A DNA stretch of 64,000 bases, taken from positions 586,080-650,079 of the forward strand of contig JAJTUP010000041.1 in the NCBI GenBank assembly GCA_021399435.1. The letters are read 5' to 3'. Below the pieces are notes generated by a model. It was given only the letters and a program-made list of their open reading frames with translations. It made no database searches and was not told the DNA's origin. This document shows, piece by piece, positions 12,976 through 23,576 of the stretch (the stretch's first letter is position 1; every line of letters starts with the position of its first letter). A program made the translations under genes and the position numbers. The stretch comes from Diaporthe sp. PMI_573 (taxonomy: Eukaryota; Ascomycota; Sordariomycetes; Diaporthales; Diaporthaceae).

Positions 12976-13304
12976 TATGGAATAGGTGATAGTAATAGTG
13001 ATAGTGATAGCTGAAGGTATTGGTTTGAAGCGGACTGCTGTAGCTGGCTACTTCTGGCTGGCTGGTTGTAGATGGCTGCTTAGTTATCTTAGGTAGCTAT
13101 TGGTAGCAAGGGTGCTTAGACTGACTACTGGCCCGTGCATACCTTAGATTAGTCAGCCTTCTAGCTGTACCCTACTTGGGCGCTTCGCTGCCTACGAAGG
13201 GGTTAGCTAGAAGCAAGACACGACAGACCCACCGAATTAAAGCTATCAAGTAGCTACTTCGGTAACCCCTTCGAGTAATTACTCGTTCACGTGCCCAACC
13301 AACA
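12976..13304 (+). repeat. Right (3') LTR of the Ty1/copia element
   Basis: The 329-bp direct repeat of 8154-8482 ends ACCAACA just before the CCTAA duplication. It keeps many more C and G bases than the left LTR, so RIP hit the two copies very unevenly. Confidence 0.9.
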
Positions 13305-14634
13305 CCTAAAGACTTTTATAGAGAGGTAGTAAATATAGCAAACAGTATATTCCTTTATTGCTTTAAAAGATACTTTTATTCTAATAGTAGGTAGGTAATG
13401 CCTCTAATATTATATATAATTAGATAATACATTATAATCTAAAGTAGGCTACATTTAATAATATATATATTAACGAGAAAATCGGGTTCTACCTTTAAAA
13501 TACATTTCTTAATAAGCTAACTAAGGATAGCTTGCTTAAAATACTCTTATATATTGACTATATATATAACCTCTACACAAAGAGAGATATAGTTCCTAAT
13601 AAGGTTTAGAAAATAATGCCGCCTAATTTAAAGATTAAGGTACTAAAGGTAGAAAAGATATATATTAAAGGCGGCTAATACTGTATTAAAGGTACGGAAA
13701 ATAAAAAATAGATTTGCAAGCTTAGTAAGTTAATTGTAACTAAAGAGGTACAGTATTAGAAAAAGATCTGGTAAAAATACTAGGAAGATTACTTCTATAA
13801 CTACCTAATGTAAGATATTAAGAGATAGGCTATTAAGAATAAGAAAGAGGAAAAATATATTAAGCTGATTATTGACCTGTAGATCCCTAAATATGCCTAG
13901 CTTGCCGAGATCTTCTGCAACTAGCCAAACAACTTAAGCGCTATAAAGCTACTTAAACTCTGCATCTAGGCAACTAAGCTTATAGTCGCCCTATATAGTA
14001 AACGCGAGACTATAAAGTAAAACATATCTAACGAGAAGCAAAGGCTAATATTATGGTAAAAGAGAAGTCTTCTAGTCTAGACCCCTTTCCGCTCCTAATA
14101 GACAAGAAGTAATATCTACACTATATTAGAGATAAAACCCTGTCCTATAAAGAAAGGATATTTAAGTACTGTTGGCCGGCGGTAATATATAACTATTTTA
14201 ATAGAAAGTATATATAATAGCTAGATAGCATAAAACAGATATTATATAATTACCCTAAATACAGGGAGAAAATGCTAGAGTTTAAGCACCTAAACTATTT
14301 TAAGAACTATGTAGAGAGGGTTTATGGCATTAGATTACGGGCCTAAGTATATTTGGTTAGCGTTATTATAGTTAATAGTTAGCTATTTTATCTTTTTGGA
14401 AGCATGTAATAAACTTAGCTTTACAGGGAACGTGATTGAGGCTGCGACAATATTAGTAACCTACTAGCGAAGGAGGATATCAGCCTGCCAGTAGAGGGTG
14501 GGCGTTATAGAGCCGCCGGTTTAGGGTAGACTGTGGGATGTTGTACCGCTGCATCTTTCTAGAAACAAAGGCCTTCTTGGATCCTGGTTCCGGAGCCCCC
14601 TTGGATAGCTGTTGACATGGATCTCAGTTCCTGC

Positions 14635-14815
14635 GTAGGCAGATCCGCGTAGGTAGACTGTTGTAGGCAAATCTTCGCGTGGGCAAATCCGCGTAGGCAA
14701 ATCTCGGCTTGGGCGGATCCTCGTACGCAGATATCCGCGTGGGCAGACCGTTGTCCACGTAGGCAGACCCGCGTAGGCAGATCTCGGCCTAGGCAGATCT
14801 ACACATACAGATATC
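14635..14815. repeat. Imperfect minisatellite, core CGCGTAGGCAGATC
   Basis: At least ten diverged copies of a 14-21 base unit around the core GTAGGCAGATC or GTGGGCAAATC follow one another. The minus-strand open frame over this region is a repeat artefact. Confidence 0.75.
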
Positions 14816-15032
14816 CATTCCCGTCTCTCAATTCGAGCCATACTATAGCCAGAAAAGACCTCCTTCCCTTTCCCCAGCATACCTCAGCCGGTTATACCAT
14901 ACTACGCTTTAATATTTACCCGCCTTAAATTTATATACCTACCCTTCTATCTCGTCCCGCCCTATAGGCAAATTCCCTTTAACTTTACACTCTAGACCTC
15001 TCCTTTTTATCTTTTCCTCCCCGTTAGCACCC

Positions 15033-15105
15033 CCCAAGTCTCCGCCACCACCACCACTATCATTATCACCACTACAGTCACCACCACCACTACTACCAAC
15101 AGGGT
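15033..15105. repeat. (CCA)n-type microsatellite
   Basis: Interrupted CCA/CCACTA triplet repeats occur here, with a poly-Gly minus-strand translation. Confidence 0.75.
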
Positions 15106-15184
15106 CTTGGCACATATAAGACTTTAGTGGCATCAGGTTGGGGCGGCGCTGACTTTACTGGGCCTGGTCGTTTTGAGCAAGTTG

Positions 15185-15300
15185 GGTGGAGACTCGGGCT
15201 TTGGTAGACTTTGGTAAACCTAGACTTTAGTAGACCTGAACTTAGGCGGACCTAGACTTCGGTAGCCTCGAGAGCCTCAGACTTTGGTAGACCTAGGGAT
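15185..15300. repeat. Imperfect tandem repeat, core GACTTTGGTAGACCT
   Basis: About six diverged copies of a 15-18 base unit are present. The unit differs from the cluster at 14.7 kb. Confidence 0.65.
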
Positions 15301-15769
15301 ATAAATAGCATTTTAGATTAGTAGCACAGAATAAAATCCAGCTAATTAGGAAAATACTTAAAACTAATTTAAATTAAATCAGTCTCGGCATATCTTTAGA
15401 AATAACGCCCTAGCGCCCCTTACATTTCAAATATCTTCCATATTACCAACAAAGAGACATCATCTATCTATCCAACCAAGTTTTTATAATAATAGGTTTC
15501 TTAGCCTTACTATATCATTCCTACTTAGCTACAAAATCAAGGACAAACAACTTTTATTAAGCCCCGACTATACCGAGTTAATTAAAAGTTTTTGCCAAGA
15601 TATATGCCGCTATAAAACCGACGAGTAGAAGTTACATCTATACGCTAAGGCATAAAGCCGGCTCTTAGAGCACAACATATAGGTTAAACTGCTAATTGCT
15701 CTCTTTAAGACAGGACTAGGATATAGAACCTAGGGGGGAGGGGGGGCACATATGCGCACCAGGGTATAC

Positions 15770-16080
15770 CAACCAAGATATGTATGCTAAGATACATAAG
15801 CCTAGATAAAAGACTCAAAATATAGGACCTAGAAAATAGGCGCCAAGATATAAGAGCCAAGATACTAGAGCCAAGACACTAGAACCAGGATATAGAAAAT
15901 AAAATATAGAAACTAGGATATAGGAATTAGAATATAAAAAACCAGGATATAGGAGTTAGACTTATAGTTGTCCTAGGACTAATTATTGTCCTAAGGCCAG
16001 TAGTTGTCCTAAAAATGGCGGCTATCCTAGAACCGGTAGTCGTCCTAGTACATGTAGCTATCTAAGACATATACACATCT
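15770..16080. repeat. Two adjoining imperfect minisatellites
   Basis: From 15770 to 15960 a 15-16 base unit (CCAAGATATAGGAG-like) repeats about a dozen times. From 15965 to 16080 a second unit of about 18-21 bases (GTAGTTGTCCTA-like) follows. No coding potential. Confidence 0.65.
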
Positions 16081-16672
16081 AGTCCACTATACGCCCCTGC
16101 CTATACAGAACTATATATACAGATATATCTATATAGATATCTATGTTTTAGTATATTCTTCGAGTAGAATAAAAGTTAAATATAAATTTATATTACTTAT
16201 TAAACCTTGCAATAATTTGCTAATTTCTACTTTCTTATAAAAACCTAGCTATACTTACAAGTACCTTAAGTTATATACCCAGTAACTATAACTAGCCGGA
16301 GATATATCGTTTCCTTTTATTATTAGTCAAGATTATATTAAAAGGGGCCAAACTATATACTAAGTTACCTAATATAATAAGCAAAACCTTTTTATCTAAA
16401 TAAAAGATAAAATCTCTCTATATCTTAAGGATAAAGATTAAAAAATAGATCTTTATACCGTAAGTTTGATAAAGCATATATCTAGTCTTAACAAGGGTTT
16501 GCCACCACTTCTAAAAGTTCTCGCCGCTTCTATCGCTATTTTATAGTCACTTGTACGGGAAACAACTTTTACATACCGAGTCGTTTAATAGTTCTAGAGC
16601 GGATAGCTCTACACTTAGTATCTATTTCTCTATAGCTGTTTGCAGAAATAGAGGTGCCTGCTTAGGGTAGGT

Positions 16673-17130
16673 TGTAATGATCACACTAAACCTTTGTAGG
16701 GTCTAGTAGGTAACCTGTAGGGTTTATGTTAGTAATACGGCATAGGGGTAATACTTGACTATGCTTGTATAAGGCACAAGGTTCCTGCAAGTATAATTAC
16801 TAGCTATAAGGCTATCCAGTTATTAGACTAAATACTTAGATTAATGACTAAAGAATCTGTTCTATGAAAGCTATTTACTATAGTAATAACCATATCCTTA
16901 TATATTCCGACTCTTTAGTGGCTTGCTAGCTTGCAAGGCGAGCTGGCGATCCCTTTGTAAGGCTCGCTAGGCTTGCAAGCAAGTCTTGCAAGCCTAACCC
17001 TAACCCTAGGTCGCGGCATATCCCGTGACTCCGCACCCTAGTGCTAAATGATCTGCGTCGTGGCATCCTGCCCGGGTTCCCTGGGTTACCCAACGGGTCC
17101 TTTTGTCGCCGGACGTGTTGGTTCATAACA
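16673..17130 (-). mobile_element. Solo LTR, 458 bp, with TAGGT target duplication
   Basis: On the minus strand it starts TGTTATGAACCAACACG and ends GTGTGATCATTACA. The perfect five-base duplication TAGGT flanks it at 16668-16672 and 17131-17135, so it arose by LTR-LTR recombination of a former element. The same LTR family occurs, RIP-damaged and in plus orientation, at 26850-27339, where it leads a Ty3/gypsy gag. This copy is only lightly mutated. Its middle holds a variable block with CTAGGGTTAGGGTTAGG, a telomere-like run. Confidence 0.9.
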
Positions 17131-17341
17131 TAGGTCTTAATCGGATATTAAACGCCGTTTTATTAATACTAGCTGCAGGCTATTGACAGATCTTAGATTG
17201 TGGTTTCCGATCCGGGATTCCAGACCTTGGGTTTAAGAATCCGGGTTTCCGGAACAGGTTAACGATGCCGCTATTCTTAACCTACTAAATAATTTACATA
17301 AGCAGGAAGACGCCTATGACGGCGCGCTACGCCAGACACAA

Positions 17342-17749
17342 CTACCACTGCAAGAGGAGACTTACCACTTCTTGATCAAGATCCATGAGGCAGCTTAGCT
17401 GAGCACTCGCTACCTCCTCTTGCCCTGAATGGTCGAGTTTCCATACAAGAGCAACTTGTTGCGTCAAATCTTCCGGTCGTCTTCTGGGCCGCCAACTTTC
17501 ACGGCGGCTTTTTCTTCTCGCGAGGTCAAGAGCAAATGGGAGAATGCTCGCGATCCCCATGCCTTCGGCAATGAGTAACACAGTTTCGAACCGTTCGACA
17601 TGGATATTTCTTCTATAAGGCCCTGCCATGCTGACACGACTGGTTCGAGGCTTGTCCAGGAACCGACTGTCAATGAGGAATTGAAGGCGTGTGGTCTCCT
17701 CCTTCTCTGGGTCACCTATCCTGTCTAAGACAGGTTCCCAGGAGTACAT
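17342..17749 (-). pseudogene. Fragment of a ferric-reductase-like NADPH oxidoreductase
   Basis: The 135-codon minus-strand frame resembles the FAD/NAD-binding part of fungal ferric-reductase-like transmembrane proteins. It has SMAGPYRRNIHVERFETV, then LLIAEGMGIASILPFALDLA (the GxGxxxxxP nucleotide-binding loop, here EGMGIASILP), then VALVWKLDHSGQEE. The membrane domain that should precede and the C-terminal part that should follow are missing. The fragment begins exactly where a hAT transposase remnant starts on the other strand (17759). I infer a truncated gene piece joined to a transposon end. Not expected to be functional. Confidence 0.6.
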
Positions 17750-17758
17750 GATTTAGCA

Positions 17759-18091
17759 ATGGAAGACGATGAGGATGAGATGATGGCCATTGATGCCGGC
17801 ACGGATCCCTTCCTTGACGAGTACGAGAGGTATTGCAGGACTTGGAAGCGTGCGGATCCTCAGCTCTATCGAGAGAACCCGTATCTTTGGTGGAAGGCAC
17901 ACGAGAAGGAATACCCAAGGCTTTCTCGTATGGCTAGCGACGTCTTGTCGATCCCAGCGATGTCGACGCAAACAGAGCGAGAATTCAGCTCTTGTGGGCG
18001 TATGGTGGGTGTATTGAGGACTAGGTTGGACCGTTGGAGCATTGGGATGTCGCAGTGTGTTCGCTCATGGAAGAAAGAGGGTGTTATATAG
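17759..18091 (+). pseudogene. hAT transposase C-terminal (dimerisation) fragment
   Basis: The 110-residue frame carries the hAT C-terminal dimerisation region: WWKAHEKEYPRLSRMASDV, LSIPAMSTQTEREFSSCG and LRTRLDRW. Full hAT transposases are 600-900 residues, so the BED finger and RNase H-like catalytic core are gone. An acidic leader (MEDDEDEMMAIDAG) precedes, as in complete hAT proteins. Palindromic subterminal repeats follow at 18190-18335. It belongs to a different hAT lineage from the one at 42575-43966. Confidence 0.8.
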
Positions 18092-18184
18092 TTTGGCAGC
18101 CCGAATAAGACTTTCCAACTCTCCCGCAGTCTCCGGGGCTTGCTACTACGGTGTGGATGCAAACTGCTAGAAACTGGTTATCTC

Positions 18185-18335
18185 CAGCCCTGATGTTGTG
18201 GATGGATTGCCAACTCATCCAACTCCAACCAATTCTGGGTTCAGGTTGGTTGGATCCAACCAATCCTAGCTGTGAAAGTGTTCAATTGATCCAATCGAAG
18301 GGTTGGGTTGGTTGGGTTGGTTGGAAGGACACTCT
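18185..18335. repeat. Subterminal palindromic motif array of the hAT relic
   Basis: CCAACC/GGTTGG motifs in both orientations are packed in, centred on the palindrome TTGGTTGGATCCAACCAA near 18245-18263 and ending with GGTTGGGTTGGTTGGGTTGG near 18300. Such arrays are the usual transposase-binding ends of hAT elements. I did not find the outer terminal repeat. Confidence 0.65.
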
Positions 18336-20693
18336 GGACCTTCCCCTCTTGTCCACGTGCTGCAGGTGCTGCAAGTTGCTGCAAGCCAAGTACCCCAGGG
18401 GGCCCACAGCGCAAGTCAGGATTGCTCCGTGGGAGTGTCTCCTTCTGGTGCACATCCGGCGCCGCAGCCGACAACAACATCGATCAAGCAAGCGAGCCGC
18501 ACGTCAGGATTGACACGAACTCTCCTCGCTTGGCTCAGCGTGCGTGCGTGCATGCGTGCGGTTCGGTAGTGGGGCCACAGTTGCACCCTGATGCATGCCG
18601 CCCACGCGTGCCGGATGTCACGTTTCCCGTGCGCTCGTGGTCGGACCAGCTGGCAGGCTCACAAACGCTGCCCGTTGCAGTAACCACAGGGTGGTATTTT
18701 CTTTCCCTTCCCTGGCCCGTGGCACGATTGAAGCCCCAGATTATTAGCGTGTTTGTGAATGGGCATCTCAAGGAAGCCCTAACCATGTCGCCAGCGGCGT
18801 CCGGCTGCAACGGCGTGCTTCCGAGAGGGTCCCGGCGTTGCGTCTGGCAGTTCTTGGTATACAATATCCATGCTCCATCGGCCACTATTGAATATTGTCA
18901 CGCTACAATCATGGCGATGACTCGTGCTTGGCGAGTCCCGTTCCCCTGAGGCAGCGATCCGTGTGCCAATATTATTGTGTATTGACAGTACCTGGCTCAG
19001 CGTGGCTCTCACGAATTGACTTAGCAACAAGGTTTACATTCCAATAATCGGGCTTTTAGGGGTCTCCCCTAGAACTAGAGATGCAAAATAATGTTGTCGA
19101 GCAGCTGAGATCAATCCGCTGTGATAGTCTTGACCCCAAATGCGACCAATTACAGTAAGCAAGCGGGGTATATTTGGCTTCGGAAAATCTGCATCCTACT
19201 TTTGTTGAAGGGGGGACCCGGCTAGTTGTCGCGCCAATTTGATGGAATTATCTCCCGGGTAATAACTGCGTAGTAGAAAAGCCGCACACGTAAGCAGCGT
19301 GGCTGCTAAATCTAAAGATTGATGACCCCAAGTGAGTGAGAGTTGCGACGCGTGGGAAGGCGCAAACAGGACGCTGGCTGTTGAATAGCATTAGAGCTGT
19401 TGTTGATTTTATTCTGGTTTGAAGCTCTCCTGAAGTCCAAGCACCCTTTCTCCGGTGCTGATCTCCCTCTTTGCTACCAGCAGGCACTAGAGTTGGGAAC
19501 TCCTAACAGGCAACGGCATCCATGTGCACCCAAGTTCCGCTGCTAGCACTGTCCACTAGAACTGACTTGGCGCAAGCCACAACCTCCATCCTATCTGGCG
19601 CCCTAGCCTTTAGAACGATTCTCCACGGTCCATATGCTCATCAAACCAGGTCGGCGGACCGCGCGGGCGGATGGACGCGAGCTAGCCTCCGGCCCGTAAA
19701 ATAACCGCACTTGGGCAGCTTTGGAACAAAGCGCTGAAGATCGTTATACGCTTGAGTTAGTAAGCGCCTTGCAGGCATTGAACCTAACGACGACCGGTGC
19801 TGGGCGGTTGCGATGCAGATCAAGCCACGGCAGGCGACGAGCTATTTATACTGTCGCGTGTTGGGGAAGACCAAACTTTTCTCATAGACTGAGCATTGAT
19901 CATGCTCGGCTTGGCAGGACGGCTGAAGCCACAGGTGAAGTCCTGTAGTCGTGCTTCATATGCGCATACTATCACCTTAGTGCTGACCTTGGTCGTAAGC
20001 TGGAACTCAGACGAAAAGCAGGAATTGAGTACCATGGCTGACATAAGATGAAACAATACGAACTCAAGTCGAGCCTCTTTTTGGAGTGAATATGACGTCT
20101 TGGCAGTGAGACGTCCGAGCTTGACAGGACCTCGCGCGAGAATGCAACACCAAACATTTGCGGCCTGATCGGGCAGCTGATGCTGTTGACGCCGTCACCG
20201 CCGGTCGGGCACAGCGCGCACGAACAAACCTTGGCTGGCGTCCTAAATGCCCCTGAAACGAGGAAATTGGGCTACGCCACCATCGAGGCCTTCCTATTGG
20301 GGTTCTAGCTAGAAGCTTGTCGGTACCAGTATTCGCGTTCTGGGTGGCTTGTGAAAGAGTTCGCTGGTAAATGTCGATCCCTCAACTAGTGTGGCCGACG
20401 AGCGGACACGAGTTCAGCTGCAGACTCACCGTTCTAGCCTAAGTAACTCGCTTGTGGCGATAAGAGTACAACGGCGTTTGGAAAGGCATCACATGTAATT
20501 GATCCAGTGTGGGCTGGGTGCCTGGGATGTCCCATCCTTCGGACCGTAACAACTTAAGGACCTGTGGATATAATGCGGCCAATCTGCATGAGATTTAGCA
20601 AATGTTTCTATTAGTTATTACTTCTTCTTTGAGAAATTTTCATTCGTTCTTTCACCTAGTTCTTCTGGGGTAACTGTGCGCCCAGTCACCAGT
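18336..20693. other. Intergenic DNA, no supported gene
   Basis: GC-normal sequence with overlapping short frames on both strands, none with a recognisable domain, intron structure or start context. The longest (plus, 18308-18949) has no family resemblance and competes with an equal minus frame. The last few hundred bases are presumably the promoter of the gene at 20694. Confidence 0.6.
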
Positions 20694-22094
20694 ATGGTGA
20701 TAGATAACCTCCAGCCGTTGGCTTATGCCATCAGTTCGGTGTTGTTCGCTATCGGGACCACCTCTTTCTTTGTCAGATTCTATTGCATCGCAGTCGTGAA
20801 GAATGCTTTCGGATGGGATGATATTCTCTCGATTTTCTTGCTGGTTTGTTTCATCAATCAACCCCTTTCCCGCAGAGTGGCAAAGCAGACACGCTCCCTG
20901 CAACGTTGAAGTATCAGAAGGAATGACTGACAGACAACTGTAATTAAGCTAGTAAACACTATGCAGCAAACGATCCTATACATATTTCTCCATTACGGCT
21001 GCGGCCTGTAAGTGTTGCTGCCCTTAGGAAAGACTTCAGGACATTAACTTCTGGCTGGGACCATGCAGGCATGCCTCGACTCTGTCACCATACCAACTCG
21101 AGAAAATCACCCAAGTACGTCCAACATCACGATGTCATGACCAGGGAGACTGACTCCTTAGAAAAGTGGCTTTTCATCGAGGAATTGTTTTATATGGTAA
21201 CTCACTGGACGATCAAGATGACCTTCCTGATCTTCTATTTGCGATTGTCGCCCAACAACATATTCCGTGTCACGTGTTTCGCGACTATGGGACTGAATAC
21301 GGCTTTCATGGTGGTCAATTGGCTCCTGGCACTCCTCCAATGCATACCACTTGACGCATACTTTCACCCAGCCAATCATCCTGACGCCAAGTGCATCAGC
21401 AAAGGTGTACTCCTGTTTGGCCCATCTATCCTGGTAATGTCCACCCTTGAGCTCAGTGTACTGTTGTAGAAAGTATGGCTAACGTTGGTCTCATGTGACA
21501 CAGAACATGATCACCGACGTCATCATTCTCGTCCTCCCGATTCGAACCATCTGGAACCTGAACATGTCCCGGCGCAAGAAAATCGCGGTCACCGGGGTGC
21601 TAGGCTTCGGAGCATCTTCAGTCATCGTGGCCGGGTGTCGTTTCATCGTGCTCGCGGAACTAGGTTCTACCCAAGATCCCTCATACGTCCTGGGCAACAT
21701 GGTGATCGTCGCGGCATTCGAAATACAGCTAGCGATAATCGCAGTGAACCTGCCCGCCATGAAGGCACTATATTCCGGGATGACAGGCGGCTCCAGCAAC
21801 GACCAGTCTAAACCGCTCAGCGGCAGTAACGGCTACAAACTATCTTCCATGGATGCGAGGGGCAAAAAGCTGCGCTCCACGACATCGCGGAAGAACCCGG
21901 CTGCGCCCATGGTGGACGTGAGTATCACCCGCCATATGGCCAGTGAGTCGGAAGAGGAGCTTTGGCAGCGTGAACATCAGGGCAAGGTTCAGGTCATAAA
22001 GACTATCGAGGTAAAGTCTGACCAGAGCAACACCAACTCTGATGCTATTCGAAAAGAGCCGCTGGAGCATCAGTATGCGAGGAACTGGGCCTGA
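20694..22094 (+). CDS. Rhodopsin-domain (PTH11/SAT5-like) integral membrane protein
   Basis: Proposed exons: 20694-20843, 20967-21007, 21069-21114, about 21149-21433 and 21504-22094, giving 370 residues. The family signature is clear: AISSVLFAIGTTSFFVRFYC, then FGWDD, HYGCGLHASTLSPYQLEKI, FIEELFYMVTHWTIKMTFL, FYLRLSPNNIFR, then DVIILVLPIRTIWNL and CRFIVLAELG. This is the fungal seven-helix rhodopsin/integral-membrane domain, with a polar cytoplasmic tail after VNLPAMKALYSGM. No CFEM domain or obvious signal peptide. These proteins lie in the plasma membrane and are often suspected of sensing surfaces or signals; function here is unknown. The ATG at 20694 is the first in frame. The 34-nt intron needed at 21115-21148 is abnormally short, so a frameshift there is possible. 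Confidence 0.82.
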
Positions 22095-23576
22095 CAAGAC
22101 GTTCGATTTTGGGGCAAGGCAGGGGGGAAGAGCAGGAGGACGCCGTGAAACGCACTCCATTCCCGTTATGCGCTACAATGCATTCCCATCTTAATTGGAA
22201 ATCAGATATTGGCACCTGTAAAAATGGAAGATACACCGCTACGTAACTCGCTTGCTCGTAGCTAATTCACACACCCACACTCAACTCCCACACCCAACAC
22301 CCAGACCGAATCCTTAGACCCAGTACCTAGACCAAATACTCAGGCCTAATACCCAAATTCAATGCGTGCGTATGGATTAGCGAATTAGCTATGTGCTTGC
22401 GAATCTCTATAGTGTTCGCAAATGACCATGGCACATTGTGGTTGCATCTCCCTAGCAATCATCGGCTCGAAGTTACTTTACAGGGGGGACTCAAAATGCT
22501 GGCTAGGAATTGTGATCACGCCCTCAGTGTTGCAAAAGTGGAAACCAGAGATATGCGATAAGGCACTAATCAGAAAACTAGGAAGAAAGTTTTCAGCCCG
22601 CTTTGATCTCTAAATGCAACAGCATTCAGACCACCTGCATCGGTGCTGGAAGTGCCAATGTGCTTTGCGAGTTTCCTGCCACACTGACATGACAGGGGGA
22701 GGGGAGGTGGGTCCACCTTGCTTCCAAGCAACAACAACCTGATTATTTGAAATCCCCAAGTACGTTATGAAAGACCAAGTCTGCCACAAGCTTGCAGCTG
22801 TTAACCATGGATTTTCTATCAAATGGAACTACGGCGGCTATCTGGGTCTCTGGGAGCGAGATCTACGGTACAGGCGGCGGTAGGTGGGACGTAAACCAGG
22901 GAGGCAAGCAGTGTGTCAAAAGAGGATCTATCTTTGGTTTCTCAAGCCAAGGTGGGCATATATGGCTCTCTGGAGGGGTCTCTCTTGCCTGACGTTGCAG
23001 CTGACCCTGCGATGGCGATAGCTAGCTCAGCCTCGAGTTGAAAGGCAACATGTGGCATTGAGCTTCCACATTTTCGAGCTTGCAGTCAGACCAGCACTCT
23101 TTTGAGGACGTCGACTGTCCCAGTGGAAGAACGCTTGAGCCTGAGATACAAGACGCAGAGGAATCAGCGCAGTCTTCCATGAGGTTAAGCTGAGGTTGGC
23201 TTCCCTCCCGACCAAGAGGAGTTTATGCGAGGTTGTTAAGTGCTTACATCATCGGGAAACTTCTCATTCGTCATTCATCGGTATAAGCCATGCCGTTTGG
23301 TGCTATAAGCACATAAGCATATCGTCTATGCTAATTAGTTTTTTTTTATAAATCTATTATATTATTATTAAACTAATCCCTTATTATTAATATTTTAAAT
23401 CTACTATTATAAATATTATATCTAAATATAAAATATATTAGTAAGTTGCTATAAGCTAAAATAGTAATTAACTTATAGTATATACTATTAAGATCCTTTA
23501 AAACTTAATCACATTCCATCCTTAAGGCTCTTAACACAATCAGCAGAAGTCTGCTGTAGTTACCTTAGCTGCTAGA
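22095..23576. other. Intergenic DNA with a small tandem repeat, then start of an AT-rich block
   Basis: At 22260-22370 there are imperfect repeats of CACACCCA/CCCAGACC-like units about 14 bases long. From 22400 to 23330 I see no gene. From about 23335 composition turns abruptly AT-rich, marking RIP-damaged transposon DNA. Confidence 0.55.

Larger units (their letters stand above)
8154..13304 (+). mobile_element. Ty1/copia LTR retrotransposon, complete structure, RIP-degraded
   Basis: The element is 5151 bp with two direct LTRs of 329 bp each (8154-8482, 12976-13304). It is flanked by the perfect five-base target duplication CCTAA at 8149-8153 and 13305-13309. Plus-strand order is gag, protease, integrase, reverse transcriptase, RNase H, the Ty1/copia order. 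It is inserted in the DUF3435 pseudogene. Coding parts are full of RIP-type stops. Confidence 0.9.
5200..14346 (+). pseudogene. DUF3435 (FluG-domain-like) tyrosine recombinase, RIP-destroyed and split by two insertions
   Basis: Pieces at about 5200-5338, 7202-8153 and 13305-14346 align in order with the better-preserved paralogue at 30059-32222. Examples: LLGYYLSFIFTKARPAKF (intact copy AGCYMTICYTGIRPAEI), YYKDIQLIVICYPETSKN (intact YEDILMMLVRHPVTGKS) and the C-terminal KERIFKYC (intact QERIFPYC). Gln and Trp codons have become stops and His/Cys have become Tyr, as RIP predicts. The Arg of the recombinase TGxRP motif is recognisable; little else catalytic survives. A Fot1/pogo-type transposon (5339-7199) and a Ty1/copia element (8154-13304) lie inside it and split the frame cleanly at their target duplications. 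The N-terminal part left of 5200 is too decayed to place. Confidence 0.8.
14347..16672. other. Gene-free stretch with successive tandem-repeat clusters
   Basis: After the DUF3435 pseudogene stop there is no credible gene. From left to right there are several imperfect minisatellites (listed separately), a (CCA)n-rich tract, and AT-rich RIP-like sequence from about 16080 to 16660. The open frames here are just translations of repeats. Confidence 0.6.

Noticed and set aside
14521..14880. 119-codon minus-strand frame
   Set aside because: It translates a degenerate minisatellite and has no independent support.
16990..17010. Telomere repeat (CCCTAACCCTAA) as a chromosome end or interstitial telomere
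   Set aside because: Only about two units, and they lie inside a defined solo LTR, so they belong to the LTR's variable block.
18308..18949. 213-codon plus-strand frame
   Set aside because: It overlaps hAT subterminal repeats at its start, competes with equally long frames on the other strand and shows no recognisable domain.
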